Source: Notospermus geniculatus (taxonomy: Eukaryota; Nemertea; Pilidiophora; Heteronemertea; Lineidae). Taken from it: a stretch of 64,000 nt of DNA. Below, piece after piece: positions 1 through 9,948 of this stretch. The stretch's first letter is position 1, and each line of letters starts with the position of its first letter. Both the position numbers and the translations under genes were made by a program. The stretch spans positions 192,784-256,783 of the forward strand of contig NMRB01000401.1 in assembly GCA_002633025.1 (NCBI GenBank). Direction: 5' to 3'. Under the pieces are notes generated by a model, which ran no database searches, was not told the DNA's origin, and saw only the letters and a program-made list of their open reading frames with translations.

Positions 1-224
1 CTTGAATTAGGTTTGGCTCTTTTGGCTCTTAAATTAGGTTTTGGCTCTTGAATTAGGTTTTGGCTCTTAAATTAGGTTTGGCTCTTTTGGCTCTTAAATT
101 AGGTTTTGGCTCTTGAATTAGGTTTTGGCTCTTAAATTAGGTTTGGCTCTTGGCTCTTTGGCTCTTGGCTCTTGGCACTTGGCACTTGGCTCTTGGCTCT
201 TTGGCTCTTGGCTCTCAGATTAGG
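1..224. repeat. TTGGCTCT / AAATTAGG short tandem array
   Basis: The window opens inside an irregular tandem array of TTGGCTCT and TTAAATTAGG words. The 5' part alternates the two words and the 3' part collapses to TTGGCTCT and TTGGCACT only. The left boundary lies outside the window. It is a simple minisatellite without coding sense. The change of word composition along the array suggests local expansion of one sub-unit. Confidence 0.9.
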
Positions 225-770
225 GTGTCCCCCGCTTGTTCCATTTACAGTGACATGTAAGATACTTGTGTCAGATTGAATAAGTTGTTACCTCTATCAC
301 CACCTCCTATCCGTTGCTCGTATTTCTATTGTACGCACCCTGTAGCTGCCATGGTCCTTTACTTTAATGTTCTTTTCAAGCTTAGTTCATACTTCGGACG
401 CCGATCATCGGCGTCGCGATTTTTGTGCCAATTTCGTCGTGCGGCGTCCGAGGTGTGAACTGGGCCTTTCCCTGTAACTGTAACTGTTGTACATGTATTT
501 ACACTCTGTGCACCTTGCAAATATTTTTTCCACCATCACATCTATTATCTATATGTACTTTATGGGCCACTAATGCTTCGGCGTTGGCCTAAAGTTGTAT
601 TAAATTTCGATTCTAAAGTGAAGTTATTATAAACAACAACAACGACATCGAAGAGGGCTCGGATATTTTTCCACGTGTAAAAAGGCCCAGATCTACCTGG
701 TCGGTTTACAATGCGTTTCCACCGAGCGTAGGCTACTGTGCCCGGTGTAATAGATCAGACTGTCCTACAC
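225..770. other. No gene seen; possible retroposon 3' tail
   Basis: No recognisable gene. A perfect short hairpin lies at 397-415 (9 bp arms GACGCCGAT, one-base loop). The segment then becomes A/T-rich and ends in an ACAAC-type repeat near 631-645. That pattern would fit the 3' end of a non-LTR retroposon, but no reverse-transcriptase sequence precedes it, so this is only a suggestion. A 60-codon frame at 276-458 matches nothing I know. Confidence 0.3.
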
Positions 771-772
771 AT

Positions 773-794
773 AGGATGCCCGGCCGGGCATCCT
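773..794. repeat. Perfect 22 bp GC-rich palindrome
   Basis: The 22 bases read identically on both strands, with the centre at CCGG and outer ends AGGATGCCC / GGGCATCCT. Symmetry stops at the next base on each side. It may be the remnant of a short inverted-repeat element, or a chance palindrome. No neighbouring copy was found in the window. Confidence 0.8.
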
Positions 795-1007
795 GTACTA
801 AAAATTTCCGATAGTAGTTGTCCGATAGGGCAATGAAAATAAACTAAGTCCTGATTATATTTGCCCTCCCTGGGCAACGAATTTTAGGCTTCATCTTAGA
901 AAACTGAAATTTGTTGCCCTAGCTAGAGATGACGAAACGTGTCGAATAACATTATAATATTGTGGTGACAGCGAGTTTCCTGGCTATTGTAGGCGTGCGC
1001 ATTGTAA

Positions 1008-1090
1008 GTTTCAGATTGTAAAGTTCCACTTGAAAAAGACCCCGGTTGGGGTCGAAAATTCGTGAATTCTGGAGATTGACTTCTTGTTTA
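1008..1090 (-). repeat. GACCCC-hairpin repeat, copy 1
   Basis: This 83 bp block is the reverse complement of 8951-9033, with one difference that I can see. Its core is an interrupted palindrome, GACCCC-AACC-GGGGTC, next to GAATTTTC. Related cores occur at 12041-12104 and twice at 41195-41300. The block has no coding sense. Similar hairpin cores occur near the 3' ends of some Penelope-like and LINE elements, but that assignment is from memory and uncertain. Confidence 0.8.
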
Positions 1091-2675
1091 TTATTATTAT
1101 ATAACATAGTATAGATTTGACCACTTTATGCTCACTTTTCCCCAATTTTACGAGGAATTCTACTCATTATCTCTCCAGAAGCCTGTGGATCCACGAACTT
1201 AAACTCCGAAGACCGTTGATGACTCTGCCGCACTGCAGTTCGTCGTGTCGCACGAATAATACAACTCAATCTAAAAAACGCCAGTCAATTTAAATAAGAA
1301 CACAAACACAATAACATCCATCCCGTTTTATTTTTTTACGACCAAATCGTAATGAAAAACTAATGTCTAGATGAGGAACTATATCATCATGTTGATCAGA
1401 GTGTCACGAGCCGGCGGATGTAGACTGAGAAAAGACAGGTCGCAAAGCTGTCTCGTCCCACTCTCGTCTCCAGGTTGAGTAGCCGTACATTGGCGTGTGG
1501 AAAGAGCGCCGGTTCAACGTCATCGTAGATCCAGGTTAGCCGGTGTCCAGGCTACACCTGGCCATGCATTGGCCTGTGAAAGAGCCGTGCATACGGCCAC
1601 TGCGCCGAGGCCACACGGCCACGCCGTCACGCCACTTTTTCCAGCCCTGCCCAGTAGCAATATGAAGTCTACGACTTCATAAAAATTGAAGCGCACAACA
1701 AAAATTTCATTGATTTCAAAAGAATCCCAAAAAAGAGGGTGGTTGAAGATAATAAACAAATGTGTATTGGTTGCTGTTGGAAGACATGAAATTAGTAGTT
1801 AAATCATGATATGTTATGTTAATAACGTTTATAACTTATAACAATTTCAAATAAAGAATGGTTACTAGCGGGGTTCGAACCTTCGGTCAGGGGAGTCGAA
1901 ATCTGAAAGGAAAGAAAGTCATTAGTACACAGGCCTAAACCCACACACCCACTGGGGACGGCTGGCAGCGGACCGAATTTTTCTTTCTTTTGTCGTCAGA
2001 ATAGACGAGGCGATCCGCTTGAATACGATCAGTGAAGGCATGAAATCCGACACAGGGCATTCTGTATCAGCGGGCATTCTGATCTATGATAGTTGTAGTG
2101 AAAACTACTGCCCTAGTCGAATTGAGGCGAACTCTGAAACGTATGGGCGAAGCCCCACTAGTACCATTATCGCCCGCAAGGACCGCCACTGATGATCTCA
2201 TACCACTATACTATATAGAAATTCCAGCTGTGGAGCTACAGAACAAACCAGACCATCTATTGACGAGCGGTAAACGGTCAAAGGTCGGCTATCGATCGAA
2301 AACAACCATAACTTTTTTTACAGCCCCTTAGCTACTCTGGTTAATTAGTAATTAGCGATTTAATTACGATTCCCTAGTTTTATCAATCTCCAATAGATGG
2401 CAGAACAGCGTAGTGTTACTTATGACTCAGCCGCCAGGAGGCCACTGCGAAGGTGCAGGTCACGGTCATCAGATCACAATGTGCAACGACGTGACCGTTT
2501 ATGGTCGTCGTAGTTCAATTTTGGTGGACCAACTGACACAGGTAAGAACTACCCGGTATTTATGAAAGATTTCGTGAAGTCTTTTACACTAGGTAACTTT
2601 GCTGTAAAGGGCGAAAATGCCAGTCTCAATTGGCACGACGAGAGGTTTTCTGTTGGTGCTGGCAAAAGCCATTCA
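1091..2675. other. No gene seen; one box-B-like site
   Basis: Largely unstructured sequence with only short open frames (79-81 codons at most), none recognised. On the minus strand near 1868-1880 there is a GGTTCGAACCC word, the T-arm signature of tRNA genes. I cannot fold a convincing whole tRNA around it (only a 5 bp TACTA/TAGTA end match). It is probably a decayed tRNA-like SINE head. Confidence 0.35.
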
Positions 2676-2757
2676 TTCATTCATTCATTCATTCACAGTC
2701 AACAGTGGTCAATGCATGTCGTGCATCATGTACATAATAACAATAATAACAATACAT
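2676..2757. repeat. Microsatellites (CATT)n and (AAT/AAC)n
   Basis: A short CATT tetranucleotide run at about 2669-2694 is followed, near 2734-2752, by an AAT/AAC trinucleotide run. Both are simple sequence repeats. A 65-codon frame passing through them (2562-2759) ends in a run of asparagines and is an artefact. Confidence 0.85.
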
Positions 2758-2886
2758 GAATGGGCGATGTATGGCATTGTATGGTGTACATGACTGTAGC
2801 CCTATCCTACCCTACCCGTCGGTCATGTCGATAGGCGCGAGGCATGTTGCATGCATGCGCACAGGCCTAGGCCTCTAGGCCTAAAA

Positions 2887-2933
2887 GTGCATTCTGCAGA
2901 TGGGCTGCTCGCAGGCGATCTGCAGAATGCACG
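2887..2933. repeat. Perfect 15 bp-arm hairpin
   Basis: The arms GTGCATTCTGCAGAT and ATCTGCAGAATGCAC are perfect complements separated by about 17 bases. The sequence just upstream is rich in AGGCCTA. The stem is too short for a typical microRNA precursor, so a degraded terminal-inverted-repeat element is more likely. Confidence 0.75.
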
Positions 2934-3200
2934 TCACAAACCTCAGGTACAAATATAGCAGTGTCTAATAATTAACTGTTTCTTTTTTTCATCTGTATTT
3001 CAGAATTTGGCACTTGTTTTCTGTAGGGTCTACATGCGATTTGCTTCCTGCAACACATTATTTAGTGCAAATCTTCTCAAACTTTCGCAGCTTCAATGCA
3101 TCAACCTACCTGCTTCATCTTCATCTTCCGGTACCACCCACATCTACACACCGTGTAGGCCTAAATCTATACCTATAGCACCTCTCTTTCACTTCACTGG

Positions 3201-3272
3201 ATACAGATTGCCCGGTGGGCAATAAAAAACGGCCTATGGCCGTTTTATATTGCCCCACCGGGCAATCTGTAT
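3201..3272. mobile_element. 72 bp near-perfect palindrome (GCCCGGTGGG type)
   Basis: The two halves are near-perfect complements, beginning ATACAGATTGCCCGG and ending CCGGGCAATCTGTAT, with a few mismatches near the centre. This is the shape of a very short foldback MITE, or of the two terminal repeats of an element that lost its middle. The word ATCACCGGGCAATGG follows immediately, so part of one arm is repeated. Confidence 0.8.
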
Positions 3273-3640
3273 CACCGGGCAATGGTTGCTACTACAGTGT
3301 AGGGCGTCTGATCACAGTGAAAAAACGATGGTCTGTTGGTGGCAAAAAACCCTTATCAATTAATGTGCAACAAAGGGCAGGTATGATCAAGGCCTATGTC
3401 ACTCCCCAGCGACTTGGGCCGGTGTAATAGAATCAAATGTCCCCCGATATGTGATGTCCCCCAACAATACATGTACGGATTAAGCGGCACCATTGAATTG
3501 GACTCTAGAAAGACCAAGACCCTTAATCCTGTGGGCAAGTCCACGGTAAAATTCAGGATATTTTTTTACTTGTTCAGTGCAGTCTCTGCAACACATGGCA
3601 CCAAAGGACCATTAAGTATTCTGCATCATGTCATGTTTGT

Positions 3641-3820
3641 GTCCTATGCCCCTGGTATGAATTAAGTTCGTTGTGATTAATAATTAGTTCACTGTTTGCT
3701 AATTAGTTGCGTCACGGGCGTGACCTGTGCCTTGTCACGTCCGTGACGCAACTAATTAGCAAATAGTGCGCTAATTATGGATCACAACGGACTTAATTCA
3801 TACCAGGGGCATAGAAGGAC
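3641..3820. mobile_element. 180 bp foldback MITE
   Basis: The arms (3641-3725 and 3736-3820) are inverted copies. The outer ends read CCTATGCCCCTGGTATGAA and TTCATACCAGGGGCATAG, and the central parts carry GCGTCACGGGCGTGAC versus GTCACGTCCGTGACGC. Only about 10 bases separate the arms, so the whole element can form one hairpin. There is no coding capacity. A related GTCACGTCCGTGAC word occurs again at about 3905-3918. Confidence 0.9.
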
Positions 3821-4809
3821 AAGAGCCTGATATGATATTACAGGGTATTACATCTTCCTGTGGTTCCAAAATTTGCAGAAATAGCACCGAATAAGTGAAA
3901 ACAAGTCACGTCCGTGACCGTGGAATTGCCCCTGTGACAAACAATACAGGGGGCATCAGGAAGACGGTGGCATTAGATTCTATCACACCGGGTTTTACAG
4001 ACACTGTCACATATAATGGAGAATCACCACCAACTTCATGAAAAGTCTCTTCAGCTATGAGGACAAATTCTTCGAGTATTTGCCGATGACACCACATCAG
4101 TTCAAAGAGGTCCCAGTCGACCACTTAATCACACATTTGTTTTTACTTCTAGTGTAACCTGATACGTTTTCTCTTCTGTTCTCTCCGTATACATGCTGAC
4201 CAACTCCAATTGACCTAATGCAATATTCAATATTCCCCGCCCATTGAAAATGCAAAGATATGAACACATTTTTTATTAGCTGATCACGCAACACGCATCT
4301 GAGGATGCGTAATCAGCGCAAAAAATATGTTCTTTCTGAAGGTGCACGGAGAGTTGACGGATGCCGGTGTAACATTTTTCAGTGTTCCGCATTTGTGAGT
4401 GTTCCCTTCCTGTTGTCTGGCGGAAGCGCCGACTTGACAATAGGGGACAGAGAAACGTGTCGATCTGTCTCCCAGTGTTTCCTAAATAATAAGGGTGAGA
4501 ATGACAGATGAACACTGGTAGATGTTACACCTGACATTCTCAGGTGGACACATTACTGTGATCATCTGTTGAACATTTGTAAGGGGATTCACGCAGCGGA
4601 CTAGACTCGGTGAATAAGCATTGTAAACACCTGTGAAAGGATTCCAAGTCCCCCTGGAATCAAAGTCCGGTCTTATTGTATAGCGACGGATTAGAATATA
4701 TGACTAGAGAGGCCACGACCATTCGAATATAACCTTACAATACCGGGCTATTTCTTGGCGGATCGCCATTCCTGGGACGTTGATTCCTGTCAAACCTGCC
4801 AAGTGGACC
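3821..4809. other. No gene or element seen
   Basis: Apart from short hairpins (for example CACCTGA/TCAGGTG near 4529-4547) nothing structured was found. Frames of 65-79 codons occur on both strands and overlap each other, as expected by chance. Confidence 0.5.
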
Positions 4810-4926
4810 AGAGGCCTTATGCACAAAACAGCTTAAGTGACAAATTTCCTTTAACTATTGTTCCAAACAAAAGATAAGGGACATTTTACACTTAAGATGT
4901 TTTATGCATACCGCCCCCTGGGCCTC
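4810..4926. mobile_element. ~117 bp inverted-repeat element
   Basis: The left arm AGAGGCCTTATGCACAAAAC pairs with the right arm GTTTTATGCATACCG...GGCCTC, and the inner parts pair around CTTAAGTG / CACTTAAG and TTGTTCCAAAC / GTTTGGAACAA-like words. Arm identity is moderate, which suggests an old copy. It looks like a short foldback MITE. Confidence 0.7.
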
Positions 4927-5542
4927 AAAACTGAAACAACTGACTTCCACCTTCCTCGTGGCAGGTCAGTTCGCTGCGTGAGTCTCGGGAAGGTGGAGGT
5001 AGGTGGAGGAAGGTGCAGGCCCGTTCTTCCCTCTCGTGAAAAACGAACCGACATGCACTGGCCTCGGGCGGGATTAAGCACGCTACCTGAGTGACATCAC
5101 TTGCGGTACTTGCTGTCAGTTCCCTGTCACAAAATCACGGGCTGTTCATGCTGTTAGAAGCATACATTACATACATTTACATCCCTTTGACTCCACCGAC
5201 CCATCGGACCCCCGTGAAACGCATTTCAGAGGGGTCTAACTTAGAGAGCTGAGATGGTGATTAGTCCCAATCCTATTGACTTCCATTTCTGCCTAATTGA
5301 TAGTAAAATGGAAAAGAGACGTGTGCATTTTCTAAATGTTTTCCAGTTGAACAGAAAATTCTTTGTTATATCAAAAAACACTTAAATTGTCAAACCAGAT
5401 GAATAACAACGGTTTTACAATGCTAAATTTGTAGCACGTTCGGGCCGTAACCATTATGCATTCCCTCTTGCCTTGATACACATGCTTGCTTGATCTGTCC
5501 TACTTTAGAGTATTGAAATGGCTCACTTATAACCAGATAGTC
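4927..5542. other. No gene seen
   Basis: The first third (4930-5060) is GC-richer, with repeated GGTGGAGG/GGAAGGTG words. The rest is ordinary A/T-rich sequence. No element or gene was recognised. Confidence 0.5.
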
Positions 5543-6443
5543 CATGGGCTAGGGGGGTTCCCGTGTGCATAAGATGTATCCTAAGTTACTCTACTGTTTC
5601 TGAGAGGTGAGTATCCATATTATAAGAAAATCTTGGGTAGACTTTCTCAAACCCGGCAGCAAGTGAGAAAGTGACCCTTAAAGTTAGGGTACTGGAAATA
5701 AAGAAGGGGTCAAAAATGTGACGTCATCAGATCATATCAATATTGGTGTCAAAATGTAGGTCTGTGAGTGTACTTCAAGGAAATATGCATCCCAAGGCCC
5801 GATCAGGCCCTTGTTCCCCTACAGAAGGGGCTAAAAAAGGGAAACTCCCAACTTTGACCCCTAGCCATTGGCTTCTGAGGCAACTTCAGCCAATAAAAGT
5901 TCATCAGTTCCACTCAGATACCTACATTTTGATACCCATCATGACACCATGATCTATTCGGGTATACTCAGACCCTTTTTTCGACCCTTTTTTACCTGTT
6001 TTGACCCTTAAGGACTTTGGACCAAAGTAATCATGTCAAGATGGGTATCAAAATGAAGGTATTACTTATCTGAGTGTAACTGATCAACTTGTATTGGCTG
6101 AAGTTGCCCCTGAAGTCAATGGCAAGGGGTCGAAGTTTGATTTTCCCCTTTTTTAACCCCTTTTGTAGGGGCTCACGGGCCAAATCTGACTTTGGGGTGC
6201 ATATTTTCTTGAAGTACACTCACAGACCTACATTTTGACACCAATATTGATATGATCTGATGACATCATATTTTTGACCCCTTTTTATTTCCAGTACCTT
6301 AAATTTAGGGGTCCCTTTTTCACTTGCTGCCGGGTTTGAGAAGGTCTACCCAAGATTTTCTTATAATATGGATACTCCCCTCTCAGAAACAGTAGAGTAA
6401 CTTAGGGTACATCTTATGCACACGGGAACCCCCCTAGCCCATG
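5543..6443. mobile_element. Large (~900 bp) palindromic element
   Basis: About 400 bp at 5543-5947 is repeated in inverted orientation at 6034-6443, with a spacer of only ~87 bp. Matching landmarks are the outer CATGGGCTAGG / CCTAGCCCATG, the CCCGTGTGCATAAGATGTA block, the AAACCCGGCAGCAAGTGA block and the inner TTTTGATACCCATC block. Identity is high but not perfect, with small indels. The ~60-codon frames in the two arms (5743-5952 plus, 6031-6219 minus) are reflections of each other and not genes. This is a long foldback element or an inverted duplication. Confidence 0.93.
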
Positions 6444-6620
6444 CATTAAGACGGCTGCAAGGTGCAATTACGTCAGGGGCTCAGATCAACCAGATGATGT
6501 AAGATTACTAAAATGTGTATAAGTGATAAGGTGTATTTCTGCAACAAATTTGCTAACGCCTCGTTTACCTAGTGGGAGTGAGTTAATCGATTTTTAGGGG
6601 AAGTCATTGGACTTCTTCTA

Positions 6621-6890
6621 TTAAAGCTGAACTAGTGGGACTCTAAACATCATAGAGTACCCAAGCATGGTGGCAGCACCTTACTTGCGTCCTGACCACC
6701 AACAACTGGAAGTCATGGCTGAAAACGCTGTAAGTGCGTGTGCACGTAGGCCTACATATCAGGAAAGCGAAATACTCAAAAAGTATTCATATGAAAAAAG
6801 GCAGAGACCGGGCGGGATTCGAACCTCCAAGCGTGATCATCTAGGTTATAGGAAAGGCACAGTAGGGCATCACGTCAACATTCGCTGAGG
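6621..6890 (-). mobile_element. tRNA-like retroposon family C, minus copy of pair 1
   Basis: Read on the minus strand, the unit has a box-B-like GGTTCGAATCCCG (complement of about 6813-6825), then a body containing GGTGCTGCCACC-type words, and ends with the family terminus CAGCTTTAA-like sequence at 6621-6630. It pairs with the plus copy ending at 7516. Compared with that copy, about 90 bp near the 3' end are absent, which explains the unequal arm lengths. The tRNA-like part is too decayed to name a parent tRNA. Confidence 0.65.
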
Positions 6891-7289
6891 AGGAATACTT
6901 GTGAAGAAAATTGTAGGCCTACGCTTGGTTTGGTTTATGTCGGATGTGTATCAGGTGAGCATTCCTTCATAGTACTGTTTTCCGTCTGTTTTCATTTCGG
7001 CCTCGGTTCTCATTTTTGCCAGTCCTAAATGGGGGCGTTTTTGTTCGTCCCTTACTCAGTGTGTGCACTTTCCATAGGCCTATGGATGGGCGGGTGGCTC
7101 GATGGGTGGAACATCTGGCAAGTGAATGCTCTACGCCAATTTTTGAGTGTATTATAGTCGTGTCAGGCCTAGACGTATAACTTGTTTTATTATAGCTTGT
7201 CCGCCATTTCATGAGATATGGACGTGTCTTCCGTTTGGAATTCGGCGATGACTGAACGGCCTGCTGTTTGTATAGCCTGTACATACTGA

Positions 7290-7516
7290 TGGCCTACATG
7301 GGCTTCCTACAGCGTGCTTAGTCACGACTTCCACTTGTTGGTGGTCAGGACGCAAATAAGGTGCTGCCACCTACATGCTTGGGTAGTCTATCATGTTTGG
7401 AGTCCCACTAAAACATGGCGGATGTCCCAAGTTATTTCAGATACGGCCCGCGCTGTGGCGCTGGCGTTTTTTTAAACGTGCGAGGCCCTAGTTTTATGCA
7501 TGCAGTTCAGCTTTAA
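7290..7516 (+). mobile_element. tRNA-like retroposon family C, plus copy of pair 1
   Basis: This copy carries the family C body (ACGCAAATAAGGTGCTGCC, then TCTATCATG) and the terminus TGCAGTTCAGCTTTAA at 7501-7516. It is the inverted partner of 6621-6745. No convincing tRNA-like head remains upstream, so it is 5'-truncated or diverged. Together with the minus copy it forms an inverted pair about 900 bp long. Confidence 0.65.
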
Positions 7517-7779
7517 GCCGGGTCGGCGATTAAAACCAACAAAGATGGCAGTCTGAGTGACGAAGTACCGCGATCGATAATCGTGCCTATTGGGGCGCCA
7601 AAAAATACATCCGACTGGAAATCGTCATGATAACGAATGTAAATTTGTTCAGGTTATTTCCTTTTAGACAATTTTTAAACGGTAGAAATAGCACATTCCC
7701 AGTGCAGCAAGCATCAGTGGGCCTCGGTAGTCTATGAGGCGGGGCACGCGGGGTAGCGGCAGTGACCAGTGGGCCTCGG

Positions 7780-7915
7780 GTTGCAAACCAGGTGCATGAG
7801 CCAGTGGCAGCCCCCAATTTTCTGCTGATGGGCCACCGGTGGCAAAAACTGGTGGCCTTCTAATGGCAAATATTGGTGGGCCTCTCGTGGCAAACACCTG
7901 TGCTCCTCTATTGCA
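7780..7915. repeat. Degenerate ~30 bp minisatellite
   Basis: Words of the type GGTGGGCCTC...TGGCAAA recur about every 30 bases, roughly four times. On the minus strand the period gives a 10-residue pseudo-repeat (…FATRGPPI, FAIRRPPV, FATGGPS), so the 100-codon frame at 7664-7966 is a by-product of the array. Confidence 0.6.
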
Positions 7916-8287
7916 GAGTAGTTTTAATTTGAACCAATCAAGAGATACATGTAATGTTATGCACAAAGGAAGTTATTCCGAACCCATTTAAGGGGGCGGT
8001 AGCCATAAGGAAGCGCACTGCAAATGGCGACTGAAAACAAATTCATATTTACTTCAAGCAAAAAGGTAGCATCGATTTCATGTATTTCTATGAAATTGCT
8101 ACTTGTGTTCTACACATCTGAATTGAAAACGATGTGCTTTCATCTTTCATTAATCAGCTAATTAAGCAAACAATGAGACCCCCTATTTGACTTTTTCGTC
8201 ATAGATTTCTCGGCAACAAGGCGACTGGGACCTGGCGTTTTATCACCAAATGTTGGGGAATACATATGTGCAGGGCACGACGTTGAG

Positions 8288-8566
8288 TTAAAGCTGAACT
8301 GCATGAACGAAAAGCCCCATGCGACGAGCAGAGAAATGCTAACGCCCTGCAAACACCTGAAACGAAGGCTCAGAACATGATAAACCTGACGATGCCAGGA
8401 GGGCGCCACCTTATTTGTCTTCGAGCTGTCAAGGTGTCAACATCCTCTGGTGAGCTCCTGCTGGACACTTTTTTCGAAAGTTCGACCCAGCTGGGAATCG
8501 AACCCGCGCCCTGTTGTCTTTGCTCCACCGTCATCTCCATTCGGCCATCGATCTTGTTGGCAGGCT
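8288..8566 (-). mobile_element. tRNA-derived SINE family C, minus copy of pair 2
   Basis: Read on the minus strand: a tRNA-like head (8566 to 8485) with box A-like TGGCCGAATGG and box B GGGTTCGATTCCC, then a ~190 bp body with AAGACAAATAAGGTGGCGCC, TCATGTTCTGAGCC and GCAGGGCGTTAGC, ending CAGTTCAGCTTTAA at 8288. The head resembles a Ser/Leu-type tRNA (TGGCCGARTGG). The structure is that of a Pol III-transcribed SINE that uses another element's reverse transcriptase. The partner copy lies 80 bp away, head to head. Confidence 0.85.
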
Positions 8567-8646
8567 GCCTGTGTTTTTTTTCTTATTCATAGTATTATTA
8601 CGCAAGTCAAACGTCTACGTCTATGACAAACACAAATCATGTTCTT

Positions 8647-8926
8647 GTCAGCTGGCTCGCTGGCCGAGTGGATAGAGTGGTGGATTACAAATCAGAAGGT
8701 CGACGGTTCGAATCCCGTCTAAATGACTATATTTTTTTTTCTTTGAGTGGTGTAGGAGGTATCCGGAGATGTTGGCAGCTCCGTTGCCCGAGGACAAATA
8801 AGGTGGCGCCCTCCTGGCCTCGTTGGGTCTATCATGTTCTGAGCCTTCGTTTGAGGTGTTTGCAGGGCGTTAGCATTTCTCTTGCTCGTCGCATGGGGGC
8901 TTTTCGTTCATGCAGTTCAGCTTTAA
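8647..8926 (+). mobile_element. tRNA-derived SINE family C, plus copy of pair 2
   Basis: The head (8647-8727) has box A CTGGCCGAGTGG, box B GGTTCGAATCC and matching ends GTCA / TGAC. The T-loop appears one base longer than normal if GACGG pairs with CCGTC, so it is unlikely to be a functional tRNA. The body and 3' terminus match the minus copy closely over about 165 bp. Both heads face the centre and both tails point outward, giving divergent potential Pol III units. Confidence 0.85.
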
Positions 8927-8950
8927 TTTGCAAATTCTAATTCTTAGTAA

Positions 8951-9033
8951 TAAACAAGAGGTCAATCTCCAGAATTCACGAATTTTCGACCCCAACCGGG
9001 GTCTTTTTCAAGTGGAACTTTACAATCTGAAAC
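8951..9033 (+). repeat. GACCCC-hairpin repeat, copy 2
   Basis: Inverted copy of 1008-1090, with one substitution seen in 83 bases. The near-identity contrasts with the divergence of neighbouring elements, so this family moved, or the segment was duplicated, recently. It starts 24 bases after the 3' end of the plus SINE copy at 8926. Confidence 0.85.
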
Positions 9034-9439
9034 TCTAGAAAAGACTGAGCTATAGCTCCCAATTACACTAGAAGCTAGTGGAAAAATCAATGGAGTTCTG
9101 TGGGGAAATGTCAAGATTGGTTAGAGTTGCCTGGTCGGGCAGGAAGACAGCAATTGGGATGCTGTTTTTCTGGTTATTGCTCGAGTTCGCCGAGGGATTG
9201 TGTTCAGCAGCGAAGTGTGATGATGGGTAGGGATGAGGTGCTTAACCATTTCAATTTGATAGACCGGAATTCCGGTACATGACGTCAGGATGCAACCGTT
9301 GCCTCACATACTAAAATGCTGTAGGCCTATGTCATGTCATAATGATGCAAATTTCTGAATTGTAGCGGCAAAGAAAAGTACTCCTGTATTCTTCCAGACC
9401 AGCAATTCTTATACACCAAATGAGCAAGAAATACAGCCT

Positions 9440-9912
9440 GTTAGGCCAGACTTTTTTTATTTTTCGGATTACGGATCCGCCGACATTTGTTTTGGCCAAA
9501 ACAGAAAAAAATAAAATTCAGATATTCAGCTATTTTTATTTTTATTTCCCCTCCGAACTTGAGCTTCACCGCGGTTACTGGGCCAGAAAAAATAAAACCA
9601 TAAAATTTACCTTGCGTACGTTGTTTCAAAGGTCTCTCCTGCCTCCCGGCGCGGCCGGCCATGTGCGATGGCATGGGATTGGAAAAAAAAACGTTTTCAG
9701 TGGCTTTGAACAGACCTGTCTGAGTCCTCATCTGGCAAATTTTATTTTTATTCATCCTCCGACATAGTCTGCAAGGAATTGAAACCTAATATTCCCCGAC
9801 AAATAAAAATTGTTCTTCCTGCAATTTTTATTTTTAAATTTATTCCATCCTGCGACATTTCCTGAACAAGAAAAAAATCCGTAATCCTAAAAATAAAAAA
9901 AGTCTGGCCTTA
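9440..9912. mobile_element. ~473 bp terminal-inverted-repeat element, A/T-rich core
   Basis: The terminal repeats read GTTAGGCCAGACTTTTTTTA at the left and TAAAAAAAGTCTGGCCTTAC at the right, and pairing extends inward through GGATTACGGAT / ATCCGTAATCC. The core is rich in TTTATTTTTATTT. Frames of 104 and 115 codons on opposite strands (9441-9755, 9420-9767) lie inside it and are low-complexity artefacts. It is a non-autonomous DNA transposon of unassigned superfamily. Confidence 0.85.
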
Positions 9913-9948
9913 CAAGTTATGGGCATACCCCAACAGGAATGTGGAGTG

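Noticed and set aside
925-940. Hammerhead ribozyme core (GATGACGAAAC)
   Set aside because: The words CTGATGA and GAAA are not arranged with the required stems, so no type I, II or III hammerhead can be drawn around it.
1868-1935. tRNA-like gene on the minus strand
   Set aside because: Only the T-arm word GGTTCGAACCC is convincing; box A and stems are absent.
8647-8727. Functional tRNA gene
   Set aside because: Box A and box B are present, but the T-loop appears one base too long, the anticodon arm does not pair well, and a SINE body follows directly.
9420-9767. 115-codon plus and 104-codon minus frames on the same bases
   Set aside because: Both lie in a low-complexity, A/T-rich MITE core with poly-Lys/Phe composition.
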